The notes under the pieces: generated by a model
Told to the model about the DNA's origin: nothing
The model's input: the letters and a program-made list of their open reading frames with translations, nothing else
Database searches by the model: none
In this document: piece by piece, positions 33,428-42,342 of the stretch
Numbering within the stretch: position 1 is the stretch's first letter
How the letters are laid out: every line of letters begins with the position of its first letter
Assembly: GCA_018266755.1 (NCBI GenBank)
Contig: JAFDZW010000007.1
Location: forward strand, 81,870-145,869
Source: Bacteroidota bacterium
GTDB lineage: Bacteria; Bacteroidota; Ignavibacteria; Palsa-1295
Direction of reading: 5' to 3'
DNA: 64,000 nt
Position numbers and translations under genes: made by a program

Positions 33428-34587
33428 TGTGCTACAGACTGGGTAACCTCGACGAGTGTTGAAGCAATAAACTCGGCATCATTATCCGTCAGCTCCGAGT
33501 GCATCGGAAGCGAGAGGATATGCGCCGATGCGCGTTCCGCGTTCGGGAAATCGCCGACCTTGCCGCCGAACGACGCATACGCCGGTTGAAGATGTAACGG
33601 AATCGGATAATAAATGTTCGACGGCACTCCGGCGGTTTTCAAGCCGGCCATGACGGCTTGACGATCGACGGAGAGCATGACCGAATACTGATGCCAGATC
33701 GGCTCGGCATGCGGATCGACCGTTGGCGTCGTAATGAGCGACGAATGCGGCGCGAGTATCTTCGTATAGATCACAGCAACTTCGCGGCGACGAGCATTCC
33801 ACTCGTCGAGATACTTCAACTTCACGCCGAGAATTGCAGCCTGCATCGAATCCAGTCGCGAGTTCACGCCGAGGCGATCGTGATGATACGTTACCGACGC
33901 TCCGTGATTGCAGATCGATCGGATGATCGTGGCGAGCTCGTCGTCGTTCGACGTGATCATGCCCGCGTCGCCGAATGCACCAAGATTCTTCGAGGGGTAG
34001 TACGAAATCGTAGCGATATCGCCGAACGTGCAGGCCATCTTGCCGTCCCATTTTGCGCCGACAACCTGTGCGCCATCTTCGATGACACGGAGGCGATGCT
34101 TCTTCGCGATCTCAAGAATGCGAGTAATGTTCGCCGGCTGACCAAAGAGATGCACCGGCAGAATTGCTTTCGTGCGAGGAGTGATCGCCGCTTCGATCTT
34201 CCCGACGTCGATGTTGAACGTATCGGGATCGATATCGACGTAGACCGGTCGGGCACCGAGCAGTGCGATCGTTTCGGTCGTAGCGACGAAGGTGAATGGT
34301 GTTGTGATGATTTCATCGCCTAGACCGATGCCGAGCGCCATCATCGCAATCTGCAGCGCATCGGTACCCGATGCGCAGGCAATCGCATGCTTCGAACCCA
34401 AATAGGCTTCCATCTCACGCTCGAACTGCTTCACGGCCGGACCATTAATATAGGCTCCGCTGCGCAGCACTGCGAGCACCGCTTCATCGAATTCCGACTG
34501 ATACCGACGGTATTGGCCGACCACATCGACCATCTGAATCGCTCTTGAACGCACTTCCGATACTGTATTCATATTATGCTTGTCCAC
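33424..34587 (-). CDS. DegT/DnrJ/EryC1/StrS-family sugar aminotransferase
   Basis: This 387-aa PLP enzyme makes amino sugars from 3- or 4-keto nucleotide sugars. Signature segments are GPAVKQFEREMEAYLGSKHAI, TPFTFVATTETIALLGARPV (given here in part), EDGAQVVGAKWDG, and the PLP lysine in YYPSKNLGAFGDAGMI near residue 190. Its stop is 4 bp inside the next gene's start. With the epimerase and dehydrogenase at the cluster head it suggests an amino- and uronic-sugar-containing glycan. The exact keto-sugar is not deducible. Confidence 0.9.
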   Translation of the reverse strand: MDKHNMNTVSEVRSRAIQMVDVVGQYRRYQSEFDEAVLAVLRSGAYINGPAVKQFEREMEAYLGSKHAIACASGTDALQIAMMALGIGLGDEIITTPFTFVATTETIALLGARPVYVDIDPDTFNIDVGKIEAAITPRTKAILPVHLFGQPANITRILEIAKKHRLRVIEDGAQVVGAKWDGKMACTFGDIATISYYPSKNLGAFGDAGMITSNDDELATIIRSICNHGASVTYHHDRLGVNSRLDSMQAAILGVKLKYLDEWNARRREVAVIYTKILAPHSSLITTPTVDPHAEPIWHQYSVMLSVDRQAVMAGLKTAGVPSNIYYPIPLHLQPAYASFGGKVGDFPNAERASAHILSLPMHSELTDNDAEFIASTLVEVTQSVAQ

Positions 34588-35998
34588 TTCCTCGTAACAT
34601 CACGTATGCCGTTCTCAGGAGGATCTTCAGATCGAGACGGAACGACATCGACTCGATATACATCAGATCGTATTTCAACTTGTTGCGCACATCGTCCATT
34701 GTTTCGTCGTACTTATCCATCGTCGCCTGATAGAGACTGGTGATCCCGGGCCGTACACGCAATCGGCGTCGATAATACGGGATCTCCTTCTGTAGCGTCT
34801 CGACGAAATAACTGCGCTCCGGTCTGGGGCCGACGAGCGACATATTCCCGATCAGTACATTCCAGAACTGCGGCACTTCGTCAAGATGTGTTTTGCGCAG
34901 AAATCGGCCGAACGGGGTCACGCGCGGGTCGTTTTTCTGCGCCCACTGCGGGCCGCCTTTTTCGGCATCGGTGGACATCGAACGAAATTTGAAGATCTGG
35001 AACGGCACACCGTTCTTTCCGACCCGCTCCTGATGATAGATGACCGGACCCGGAGAGGAAAGTTTCACGCCAAGTGCGATCAATATCCAGACCGGGAGCC
35101 CGATAACGATAATAATCGCACTGATCGTAATATCCATCACTCGCTTGGTCACTTCTTCCCACGGGCGCATGATCTCCGGATTGACATCGATCAACGGAAA
35201 GCCGTAGATCTCCCGTGTACGTGCCTGGCCGGAAATGATATCATATAAATCGGGCAATATTTTGAGCCCCACATTCATCCCGGAGAGGCGTCCGAGCAGA
35301 TCGAGCAGACGGTCGTGTTCACCGGAGTTGAGTGTGATCAGCACCTCGCGAACCTTGTGCGTTTCGATCACGCGTTCGATCTCGTCATAATGCCCGAGCA
35401 ACCGGAGCTGGCCGTTCGTATGTGTATCGTCGGCCGTCACAGCTTGCACATAGCCAAGCACATCGTACCCCAGCCGCTTCGCACGTGTCAAATTATGCGC
35501 CAGTTGAAGTGACCGGCGATACTCGCCAACGACGATCGCAGGGCGCAGACCGATTCCGGACTCGAGCAGACGGCGTTGCGCATACCGAACGATCAGCCGA
35601 ACGGTCACGGTCATCGTCGACACACAAACGAAATACAGCAGCCCCAGCACTCGGGGATCGTTCCGGATCGGCAGTGTATCCTTCGGGGTCAGCGGATCCC
35701 ACAATACGACGAGCATGAAGGCAAGTGTGCCGGCAGCGGTGGTCTTGAGCACCGTGACAATCTCGTCGAACATCGGCCGGACATACCACGAGCGATATAA
35801 CCCAAAGAATAAGAAGGCGAGCAGCCAGAATGCATAGAGCACGAATGCGCTCTGCAGCACCAATGGCAAATGGATACTCCCCTGACGGACGATGAACCAC
35901 CCGGAATAGAAGCGCAGCCAATAGAACAGAACATACGAGCCCATGATGGCGATCAGATCGCCAACCAATAAGCTGATCAGTTCTTTCCTTCTTGACAT
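34574..35998 (-). CDS. WbaP-type undecaprenyl-phosphate glycosylphosphotransferase (initiating enzyme)
   Basis: This 474-aa polytopic protein has five N-terminal helices (residues about 10-115), a CoA-binding_3-type Rossmann domain (IVVGEYRRSLQLAHNLT) and a C-terminal bacterial sugar transferase domain. The latter includes KRVMDITISAIIIVIGLPVW, KFRSMSTDAEKGGPQWAQK, HLDEVPQFWNVLIGNMSLVG, GPRPERSYF and RVRPGITSLYQA. It starts glycan assembly by transferring sugar-1-phosphate to undecaprenyl phosphate. Unlike the fusion protein at 30643, all catalytic blocks are intact. It overlaps the aminotransferase gene by 14 bp. Confidence 0.92.
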   Translation of the reverse strand: MSRRKELISLLVGDLIAIMGSYVLFYWLRFYSGWFIVRQGSIHLPLVLQSAFVLYAFWLLAFLFFGLYRSWYVRPMFDEIVTVLKTTAAGTLAFMLVVLWDPLTPKDTLPIRNDPRVLGLLYFVCVSTMTVTVRLIVRYAQRRLLESGIGLRPAIVVGEYRRSLQLAHNLTRAKRLGYDVLGYVQAVTADDTHTNGQLRLLGHYDEIERVIETHKVREVLITLNSGEHDRLLDLLGRLSGMNVGLKILPDLYDIISGQARTREIYGFPLIDVNPEIMRPWEEVTKRVMDITISAIIIVIGLPVWILIALGVKLSSPGPVIYHQERVGKNGVPFQIFKFRSMSTDAEKGGPQWAQKNDPRVTPFGRFLRKTHLDEVPQFWNVLIGNMSLVGPRPERSYFVETLQKEIPYYRRRLRVRPGITSLYQATMDKYDETMDDVRNKLKYDLMYIESMSFRLDLKILLRTAYVMLRGSGQA

Positions 35999-35999
35999 A

Positions 36000-37199
36000 T
36001 CAGTGTCCGCTTACTCCGTTGATAGTCGCTGCATCCGCACGGGTCGCCGGTTTCCAGATCACCTGATCGCTATGGGTAATGAAGAGTATCGTCCCCCACA
36101 AATACGCGACGTTCATCGCGAAGAACCATGATAGTTGATCCAGTATCGGAACACGCACATTCAACGAATTCAGTATCAGCCCAAGGGCACAAATCGCCGA
36201 GAGCCCGGCCCCTGCGGCAACGACCGCGAGACACCACATACTCCCGCTCAGTGCGACTCCGATCGACGCGAAAACGATCGATGCCACCGCAAGTGTCGGC
36301 GTCAGCCAGCGTAGCAGCTTATGCGACCACAACAGTAGCGCGGCGCGACCTCCACGAGGCAGTAACAATTCCGGAAAGTAGGACAACGTGTGAAAGCCTC
36401 GCGATGCCGAGCGGACCTTGCGACGAAACTCATCGCGCAACGTTCGAGCGAACAGATCGCTCGAGACAGAACGTGCTTCGGAGACGATCCTATACCCTTG
36501 ACGAAGGACCGAAAGCACGACAAAAAAATCGTCGTGGATTAACCCATCCGGCAGCGGAACCCACAACCGTCTGCGAAGCGAGTAGTTCGCACCCGATAGA
36601 CCGACCGTGGAGTAGTACATACTCTCGGCCGTGCGGATCATCTGTTCTTTGTCGGTGTACCCTTTCTCCGAATCGTACACCGACGAGCTCTCCGGGCTGT
36701 AAATATCGTTCATTCCCGCAACCGCACCGATATGCTCATCGGAGTAATGCCGCGTCTGAAGCCGAAGCACATCGGTGGCAAGACGAATATCGGCATCGGT
36801 AAAAAATAATATAGGGGTGGTTGCATGTCGGACAAGATCGTTGAGCACTGCGATCTTTCCGCGCTGCTCGGGAAAGTAGAATGCCTTGACCGACGAATGT
36901 GACTGTGAGTAGCGCTGAAGGATCTCGTTGGTTGCATCGCGCGAGCCGTCCGAACCGACGAGAATTTGAAACCGATCCTTCGGATAGTCTAGCGCCAACA
37001 ACGAATCGAGACACGAGACAATCACGCGCTCTTCATTATGGACCGAGAGGATCACCGATACTGCCGGCTCGTCGGTCCGATCAGTAGCGATCGGACGAAC
37101 ACCACGCGCCGCGATGCGCCGGATCATCGGAGGGTAGAGCACATAGCAATACACCACCGCGCCGATGCAGAGAACAATCCCTATCGTGACAACTATCAT
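36000..37199 (-). CDS. Membrane-anchored GT2 glycosyltransferase
   Basis: This 399-aa protein has one N-terminal helix, a GT-A domain (VSVILSVHNEERVIVSCLDSL, VGSDGSRDATNEIL, LFFTDADIRL, DDFFVVLSVLRQGY) and three C-terminal helices (residues about 300-385), the layout of poly-beta-1,6-GlcNAc or cellulose-synthase-like GT2 enzymes. It extends the chain or side chain at the cytoplasmic face of the inner membrane. It starts 4 bp into the end of the GT4 gene and is followed by the WbaP gene. Acceptor and donor are unknown. Confidence 0.85.
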   Translation of the reverse strand: MIVVTIGIVLCIGAVVYCYVLYPPMIRRIAARGVRPIATDRTDEPAVSVILSVHNEERVIVSCLDSLLALDYPKDRFQILVGSDGSRDATNEILQRYSQSHSSVKAFYFPEQRGKIAVLNDLVRHATTPILFFTDADIRLATDVLRLQTRHYSDEHIGAVAGMNDIYSPESSSVYDSEKGYTDKEQMIRTAESMYYSTVGLSGANYSLRRRLWVPLPDGLIHDDFFVVLSVLRQGYRIVSEARSVSSDLFARTLRDEFRRKVRSASRGFHTLSYFPELLLPRGGRAALLLWSHKLLRWLTPTLAVASIVFASIGVALSGSMWCLAVVAAGAGLSAICALGLILNSLNVRVPILDQLSWFFAMNVAYLWGTILFITHSDQVIWKPATRADAATINGVSGH

Positions 37200-38431
37200 G
37201 CGTGTGTATGAACGACATCCCGATAGGCTTGCTCGAACTCATGGGCGATGTGGTCCCACGAGTATTCTTCGACGGCGAGTCGTCGTGCGTTCGTCGCGAT
37301 CGTCGCTCGCAGCGTCGGGTCGGCAAGGAGTCCTTGGACTGCGGTAGCGAACGAGTCGGCGTCATCGCGCAAGAGAATATGCATTCCGTCGACCCCTTTG
37401 TTGCCTTCGGCACCGATACGGGTCGAGACCACCGCCTTCGCTGCTGCAAAAAAGTCCAGGAGCTTCAGCCGCATTCCCCCACCGACACGGAGCGGACACA
37501 CGAGCACCTGCGCTTTCGCCAAATACGGGCGAACATCGGGCACCCGGCCATGCAGACGAACCCTCCCGTTCGAACCGGAAGCCAGATCGGTCAGCCGGTC
37601 AGTACCGTTTCCGACGATGTCAAAGCCTATTTTCGGGTAGTGTTCAACAATTTGCGGGAAGATTTCCTTCGCGAAAAACGTCACTGCATCGAGATTCGGC
37701 TCCCAGTCCATCCCCCCGATCCATAGTATGCTATCCTCTTCCAGATCAATGGGTTGTGGAGCAAAATACGCCGTATCCACGCCGGCAGGTATCAACCTAT
37801 ACTTCGCCTGCGGGACGTAGTGGCGCATTTGGGCCTCGTCTTCTGGCGTGATCGCTACAGTCAGGTCGTGCCCTGCAATCATCGCGGTCTCTTCGATGAG
37901 CATCCGGTGTGCGTGGACTTTGGCGAGCAACTTCGCTATCGGATTTTTAGTATTTGCAGCAAACCGGCGGTAAATCTGTGTCTCGAAATTATGCTCCCGC
38001 AAAATAATGGGCAAGCCATAGTTCTCTTTGATCCACTGGCCATACTTACCCATGTGGCAGGCGTCGATATGGATGACATCGAACGTATGCTCCGAGAGCA
38101 TCCGGCGCAAGAGGTCATACATCTCCGGCATCATCCGTCGCTCGATGGGGTACGCGCCGTTGAACAACGTCCGAATCAGCGTTGAATTTCTCGATGGAAG
38201 CGGACGAGAGACCAACTCGACGTGCGCGAATTGTTGCATTAGCTTCCGTGCTTCGGCCGTCACCGTCGGGTCGGGGTCGGGAAACGTGACAAAGGTTATC
38301 TCGTGCCCGAGTCTGGCAATCGCTTCGGTCGGTTTATAGATACCGATCGCACCACCGTCAGTCAGCGGATACGGAAGTCTCGGGGCCAGTTGCAGAATTC
38401 GCACGTCGTTACCAGCGGAATAGAAATACAT
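37196..38431 (-). CDS. GT4-family glycosyltransferase
   Basis: This 411-aa GT-B protein is counted from the ATG at 38429-38431 (MYFYSAGNDVRILQLAPRLP). The donor-binding half carries DLTVAITPEDEAQM, PAGVDTAYFAP, ILWIGGMDWEPNLDAVTFF and the E-x7-E-like region around VCPLRVGGGMRLKLLDFFAA. Such retaining enzymes add hexoses from nucleotide sugars. The longer in-frame start is rejected because it would overlap the upstream GT2 gene extensively; the chosen start still overlaps it by 23 bp. Confidence 0.88.
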   Translation of the reverse strand: MYFYSAGNDVRILQLAPRLPYPLTDGGAIGIYKPTEAIARLGHEITFVTFPDPDPTVTAEARKLMQQFAHVELVSRPLPSRNSTLIRTLFNGAYPIERRMMPEMYDLLRRMLSEHTFDVIHIDACHMGKYGQWIKENYGLPIILREHNFETQIYRRFAANTKNPIAKLLAKVHAHRMLIEETAMIAGHDLTVAITPEDEAQMRHYVPQAKYRLIPAGVDTAYFAPQPIDLEEDSILWIGGMDWEPNLDAVTFFAKEIFPQIVEHYPKIGFDIVGNGTDRLTDLASGSNGRVRLHGRVPDVRPYLAKAQVLVCPLRVGGGMRLKLLDFFAAAKAVVSTRIGAEGNKGVDGMHILLRDDADSFATAVQGLLADPTLRATIATNARRLAVEEYSWDHIAHEFEQAYRDVVHTHA

Positions 38432-39386
38432 ACCAACGACCGAGACGAAGAACTTGTCGCATCGAGAGCTTCTTCGTCTTACTTCGCTGCCAGATCCACC
38501 CAACAAGGCCGGAGAACATCCCGCCAATGTATCCTCGTGCAAGCTTCGGATGCAAGACCATGGCAATACAGCGGCGAATCATATACAGAATTGTCAGAAT
38601 GATCGCTGCATACCACGGGAAGTGCTTTGCAATCGTCCAGATATAATTACGAGTGAAGTAGCGTGCGTTACGTACGTCATCACGATGCACATCCGATCGC
38701 ATATGCAGCGTCGCGAGCATTGGGTAGTACACCGTCTGCAACCTAAGTCGATACATTTGGAGCGTCAAGTCCGCTCCTTCAGCCCCCCACTGAAAATCCG
38801 GATCGTATCCGGCAATCCGATCGATCGCATCCTTGCGAATGCACATCCCTCCTTCGACGAAATAGAGTCCTCGGTATCCGTTGATCGCATCGCCATCGAA
38901 ATAGAACTGTTCGAGTCCGCCGGTCTCTGCGAAATTCGAGCGCGGCTGATAACAAAAAAAGCTGACCGCCGCAATTTCGGGGCGCGATTCGAGATACGCG
39001 ACAGCACGCGCGATCGTCGATGGCGTCGCCGGGAATGAATCGTCATCATACGAGAACACATACTTGCCCCGAGCTGCACGATAGAACTCGTTTCGTGCGG
39101 CAACACTGATATTCTCGGGCATGCGGATCGCGGTCACATTCGGAAATTCAGCCGCGAGCATCGAATCCGTCCCGTCGGTCGATGCATTGTCGACAACAAT
39201 AATCTCAAGTGCAGGATAATCGACGGCATGCGTAAGCACGTCCAACGTTCGCCGCAGATCGTCACGTCGATTATAGCACAAAACACCGATGCTCGCCAGC
39301 GGCGCAGAGTCGCCGTCAACGGCGGGCGACAACCACGTAGAGCGGTCCCAAGGACTATTGGCCAGGGTTGGACTCGATAGGTTCAC
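38409..39386 (-). CDS. GT2-family glycosyltransferase
   Basis: This 325-aa GT2 enzyme has ASIGVLCYNRRDDLRRTL, IIVVDNASTDGTDSML, KYVFSYDDDSFPATPS and GGMCIRKDAIDRIAGYDPDF, followed by an amphipathic membrane-associated segment (AAIILTILYMIRRCIAMVLH). It is a rhamnosyl/galactosyl-like transferase adding one sugar of the repeat unit. It starts 4 bp inside the flippase gene's end and overlaps the GT4 gene downstream. Confidence 0.88.
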   Translation of the reverse strand: MNLSSPTLANSPWDRSTWLSPAVDGDSAPLASIGVLCYNRRDDLRRTLDVLTHAVDYPALEIIVVDNASTDGTDSMLAAEFPNVTAIRMPENISVAARNEFYRAARGKYVFSYDDDSFPATPSTIARAVAYLESRPEIAAVSFFCYQPRSNFAETGGLEQFYFDGDAINGYRGLYFVEGGMCIRKDAIDRIAGYDPDFQWGAEGADLTLQMYRLRLQTVYYPMLATLHMRSDVHRDDVRNARYFTRNYIWTIAKHFPWYAAIILTILYMIRRCIAMVLHPKLARGYIGGMFSGLVGWIWQRSKTKKLSMRQVLRLGRWYVFLFRW

Positions 39387-40891
39387 CGTGATCGAAGAGG
39401 TTGGAGCAATCGGCGCAGTTCGTCCGTCGGAATAACCTGTAGAACGACGATGCCCAAAAGAAATACAGTCAGGCTAACCGCGGCCGTCACGATCTCAGAA
39501 CTGAAAGCATAGGTATGCATCAGCCACATCCCCACGACAGCAGCGACAACTGCGACTGCGCAACGACCGAGCAGCGACCACAGATCCGATGCCCGCACAA
39601 CGCCGAGCAACCTCGAACGATATACCAACGCAACCGTACCTACCGATACTGCAACTGCCTTTGCAATTGCCGTACCCAATGCACCGTAGGTAGGGATGAG
39701 CACAATGTCGAGTCCGACGGAGATTACCATGATCGTTGCCATGTACATCGTCGAGATCCACAGCGCACCTTCGGCAATTGCAATCTCGGTCAGGAATGTG
39801 GCAATTGCAATCGGCACGATCGCCCATCCGAAGATGACAATAATTGACGCTGCATCGGCATACTTCGCACCGCCGAATAGCACGCGCACGATTGTCAGCG
39901 GCGCCGCCTGCAGCACCATTGCGATCGAAAGCGAGGTTACTAGTAGCAACGCAATCGCTTGTGCCACCATGCCGCGAACATGCTCGTGATCTTTTCGGAC
40001 GACTGCCTGCGTCACCCGCGGACCGATGACGGCGGAAAAAACACTCGGCAGAAAAATGACCGCTGTCAGCACGCGCAATCCTGCGCCGAAGGCCGAGACT
40101 TCCTGCGGTGTGCTCAGACGGTCGAGCAGCAATGCATCGGCAAAGTTGTGGATCGTCAGGAATGTTGTCGACAGAATCAACGGCAATCCTTCACGCACCA
40201 TCGAAAAGACCTGATCGAAGCGCGCACTCAGGCGAAATCGAAATTCTCGCGCATGCCGGGCGATCGTTACCACCAACAGAATAAAACCGGGGAGGTGACA
40301 CAGCGAGTAGATCCACACCGCAGACTCCAGCGACAATGTCGGCTTGTAGAATGCGAACAGTGCAATCGCAAAGACGGCCGCATCGACCAGTGCAAAGATC
40401 GCAACCTGGTAGTAGCGATTATGACCGCGCAGATACGCTTCGCCGACCGAACGCACCACCATGAGCCGAGACGAAATAAACAGCGTCAGGAGCATGATGC
40501 GCATCAGATGCACGGTCGTGCCGGGATATCCGAGAAGCGGCGCGGCGAACCAGACGAATGCGCTTACACCAAGAGAAAGTATAATTCGAAGGGTTAAGAT
40601 CGAGCCGAGTAACTCACCACGGCGATCGTTCGCACCCTGCCGAGCGGCTTCGTCGGCCTCTGCGAACTTTCGAACAAAGAGAAGCGTCAGCCCGAGATCG
40701 GCGAATAGCGCCAAAAGCGAAATGAAACTGACCGTGACTGTAAAGACTGCATAATCTTCTCGGCTGAGTCCGCGAGCAATGATCAAATGCCCCAGATAGA
40801 GGAATACATTCGCGACCAGATTGACGACGATCCCGCCGACAAGGTGTCTGCGGACCGATGGCTGCTGACGATCCGGATTTGCGTGACTCAT
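39383..40891 (-). CDS. Wzx-type polysaccharide flippase (MOP superfamily)
   Basis: This 502-aa protein has about 14 hydrophobic helices. RHLVGGIVVNLVANVFLYLG opens it, with the ARGLSREDYAVFTVTVSFIS loop typical of polysaccharide flippases. It moves lipid-linked repeat units across the inner membrane in the Wzx/Wzy pathway. Its gene overlaps neighbours on both sides by 4 bp, consistent with one transcript. Substrate specificity is not predictable. Confidence 0.9.
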   Translation of the reverse strand: MSHANPDRQQPSVRRHLVGGIVVNLVANVFLYLGHLIIARGLSREDYAVFTVTVSFISLLALFADLGLTLLFVRKFAEADEAARQGANDRRGELLGSILTLRIILSLGVSAFVWFAAPLLGYPGTTVHLMRIMLLTLFISSRLMVVRSVGEAYLRGHNRYYQVAIFALVDAAVFAIALFAFYKPTLSLESAVWIYSLCHLPGFILLVVTIARHAREFRFRLSARFDQVFSMVREGLPLILSTTFLTIHNFADALLLDRLSTPQEVSAFGAGLRVLTAVIFLPSVFSAVIGPRVTQAVVRKDHEHVRGMVAQAIALLLVTSLSIAMVLQAAPLTIVRVLFGGAKYADAASIIVIFGWAIVPIAIATFLTEIAIAEGALWISTMYMATIMVISVGLDIVLIPTYGALGTAIAKAVAVSVGTVALVYRSRLLGVVRASDLWSLLGRCAVAVVAAVVGMWLMHTYAFSSEIVTAAVSLTVFLLGIVVLQVIPTDELRRLLQPLRSR

Positions 40892-42342
40892 GATTTGGTG
40901 GCGATACGGTCGGCCGCGACACGTCGACGCTGTTCGATGCGATCGTTAATGACTAAGAGGTATCCCCACATAATCCCGACATAGAGAAGAATTTCTCGAT
41001 GCAGGAGCAAACCGACGGTCATCCCGACAATGGAAATGAATACGAGGCCTGCAAGGCAGACGAGTATGAGAACCTGTTCCTGTTCGTTGAGGTATGGCGA
41101 GCGTCGAGCGGTCCAGCCGATACGGAAGATCCCAATAAATGCAGTAAAAAAACAGATCGCACCGACTACTCCACCTTTGACAATAACAATTAGTATTCCA
41201 TTATGTGTGTACCCGACAGTCTCTGAAAACCCAAGGAGCCAATTATAGATCTTGAACAGCCCACCGAACCCCAACCCCATGATCGGATTCGAAGCGATTT
41301 GTTGAAAGACGTAACGCCACTCGACATAACGATTGACAAGGGAAAGATCCGTCCCCACCTTCGATGTACTTGCGATACGAAGGAACAAGTACTTTATCAA
41401 GAGCTGTGCCATCGGGATCATGAAGTACGCAGCGACGGCGCTGGTGAGAATGATCATTACGATACGGGTCAACACCCGGCTTCCCTCGCGTCGCGACGCA
41501 CGTGTCGGTAACATCCACAGCATGAGCGGAATGCATATGACGACCGCAACCCATGCCGTTCGATTGAACGTCAAGACAAGTCCGCCGATCGAACCGAGTA
41601 TCATCAGCACATACAGCGTTCGGTAACGCGGTATCCGGTTAAGCGCACTGACGCCTACAAACAGGAGGATCATCAATCCGGCATTCACAATGTCATAGCG
41701 AGAGAAGCCGGTTTCAAACAGGAAGGTCGCTGCTGCGATGGTACTCCGGAGCCGAACGACGCCGGCCACCTGAACGAGTACCCAGATAAACAACAATAAC
41801 GCTCCTACCAAGCGCTCAAATCGTTGGGTCGATCGTGCGATAGGAACGAACAGAATCGGAAATACCAGGAGCGGTGAGAACAGCAGAAACTCACGAAATG
41901 CAAAGTTCGGCGTCGTATTGTCCATTGCAATCGACATGACGCCTCCCACAAGCGCCCAGGCGACATACCCAAACAGAAAGTACATCGACCAATGGTGTGC
42001 CAGCGGACGCCGGTTGACAAGTCCTTGTAATACGATATACCCAAGCGCTGCGGCAATGACGCCTCCGGTCAGGAGATCGAGAATACTTACGCCGGGCTGA
42101 GGCCCTTCTCGCTCCTGAAGTTTCACGACGATGATCAACACTGAAAATGCCGTCACCAAGTACATCGACCGTCGCTGTATAAGCAGTGCGGCAACGATCG
42201 CAAGACCGACCCCAATGGCGATCCCGACGGGCATCAGTACTTGCCCGACGACAACATAGACACCGATCCCCAGCGCAAGGAGTATTTGAGCGCGCAAGGA
42301 AAGACGCGTACGACCGATCGATATGGAGTCGGATGTGATCAT
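40888..42342 (-). CDS. O-antigen ligase/Wzy-type polymerase-like membrane protein
   Basis: This 484-aa protein has about 12 hydrophobic helices and a large periplasmic loop between residues about 330 and 380 (RYVEWRYVFQQIASNPIMGL followed by GYTHNGILIVIVKGG), the Wzy_C signature position with H, N and R residues. It either polymerises repeat units (Wzy) or ligates them. Given that a Wzx and a Wzz are in the same operon, a polymerase role is favoured. 4-bp overlaps on both sides. Confidence 0.82.
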   Translation of the reverse strand: MITSDSISIGRTRLSLRAQILLALGIGVYVVVGQVLMPVGIAIGVGLAIVAALLIQRRSMYLVTAFSVLIIVVKLQEREGPQPGVSILDLLTGGVIAAALGYIVLQGLVNRRPLAHHWSMYFLFGYVAWALVGGVMSIAMDNTTPNFAFREFLLFSPLLVFPILFVPIARSTQRFERLVGALLLFIWVLVQVAGVVRLRSTIAAATFLFETGFSRYDIVNAGLMILLFVGVSALNRIPRYRTLYVLMILGSIGGLVLTFNRTAWVAVVICIPLMLWMLPTRASRREGSRVLTRIVMIILTSAVAAYFMIPMAQLLIKYLFLRIASTSKVGTDLSLVNRYVEWRYVFQQIASNPIMGLGFGGLFKIYNWLLGFSETVGYTHNGILIVIVKGGVVGAICFFTAFIGIFRIGWTARRSPYLNEQEQVLILVCLAGLVFISIVGMTVGLLLHREILLYVGIMWGYLLVINDRIEQRRRVAADRIATKS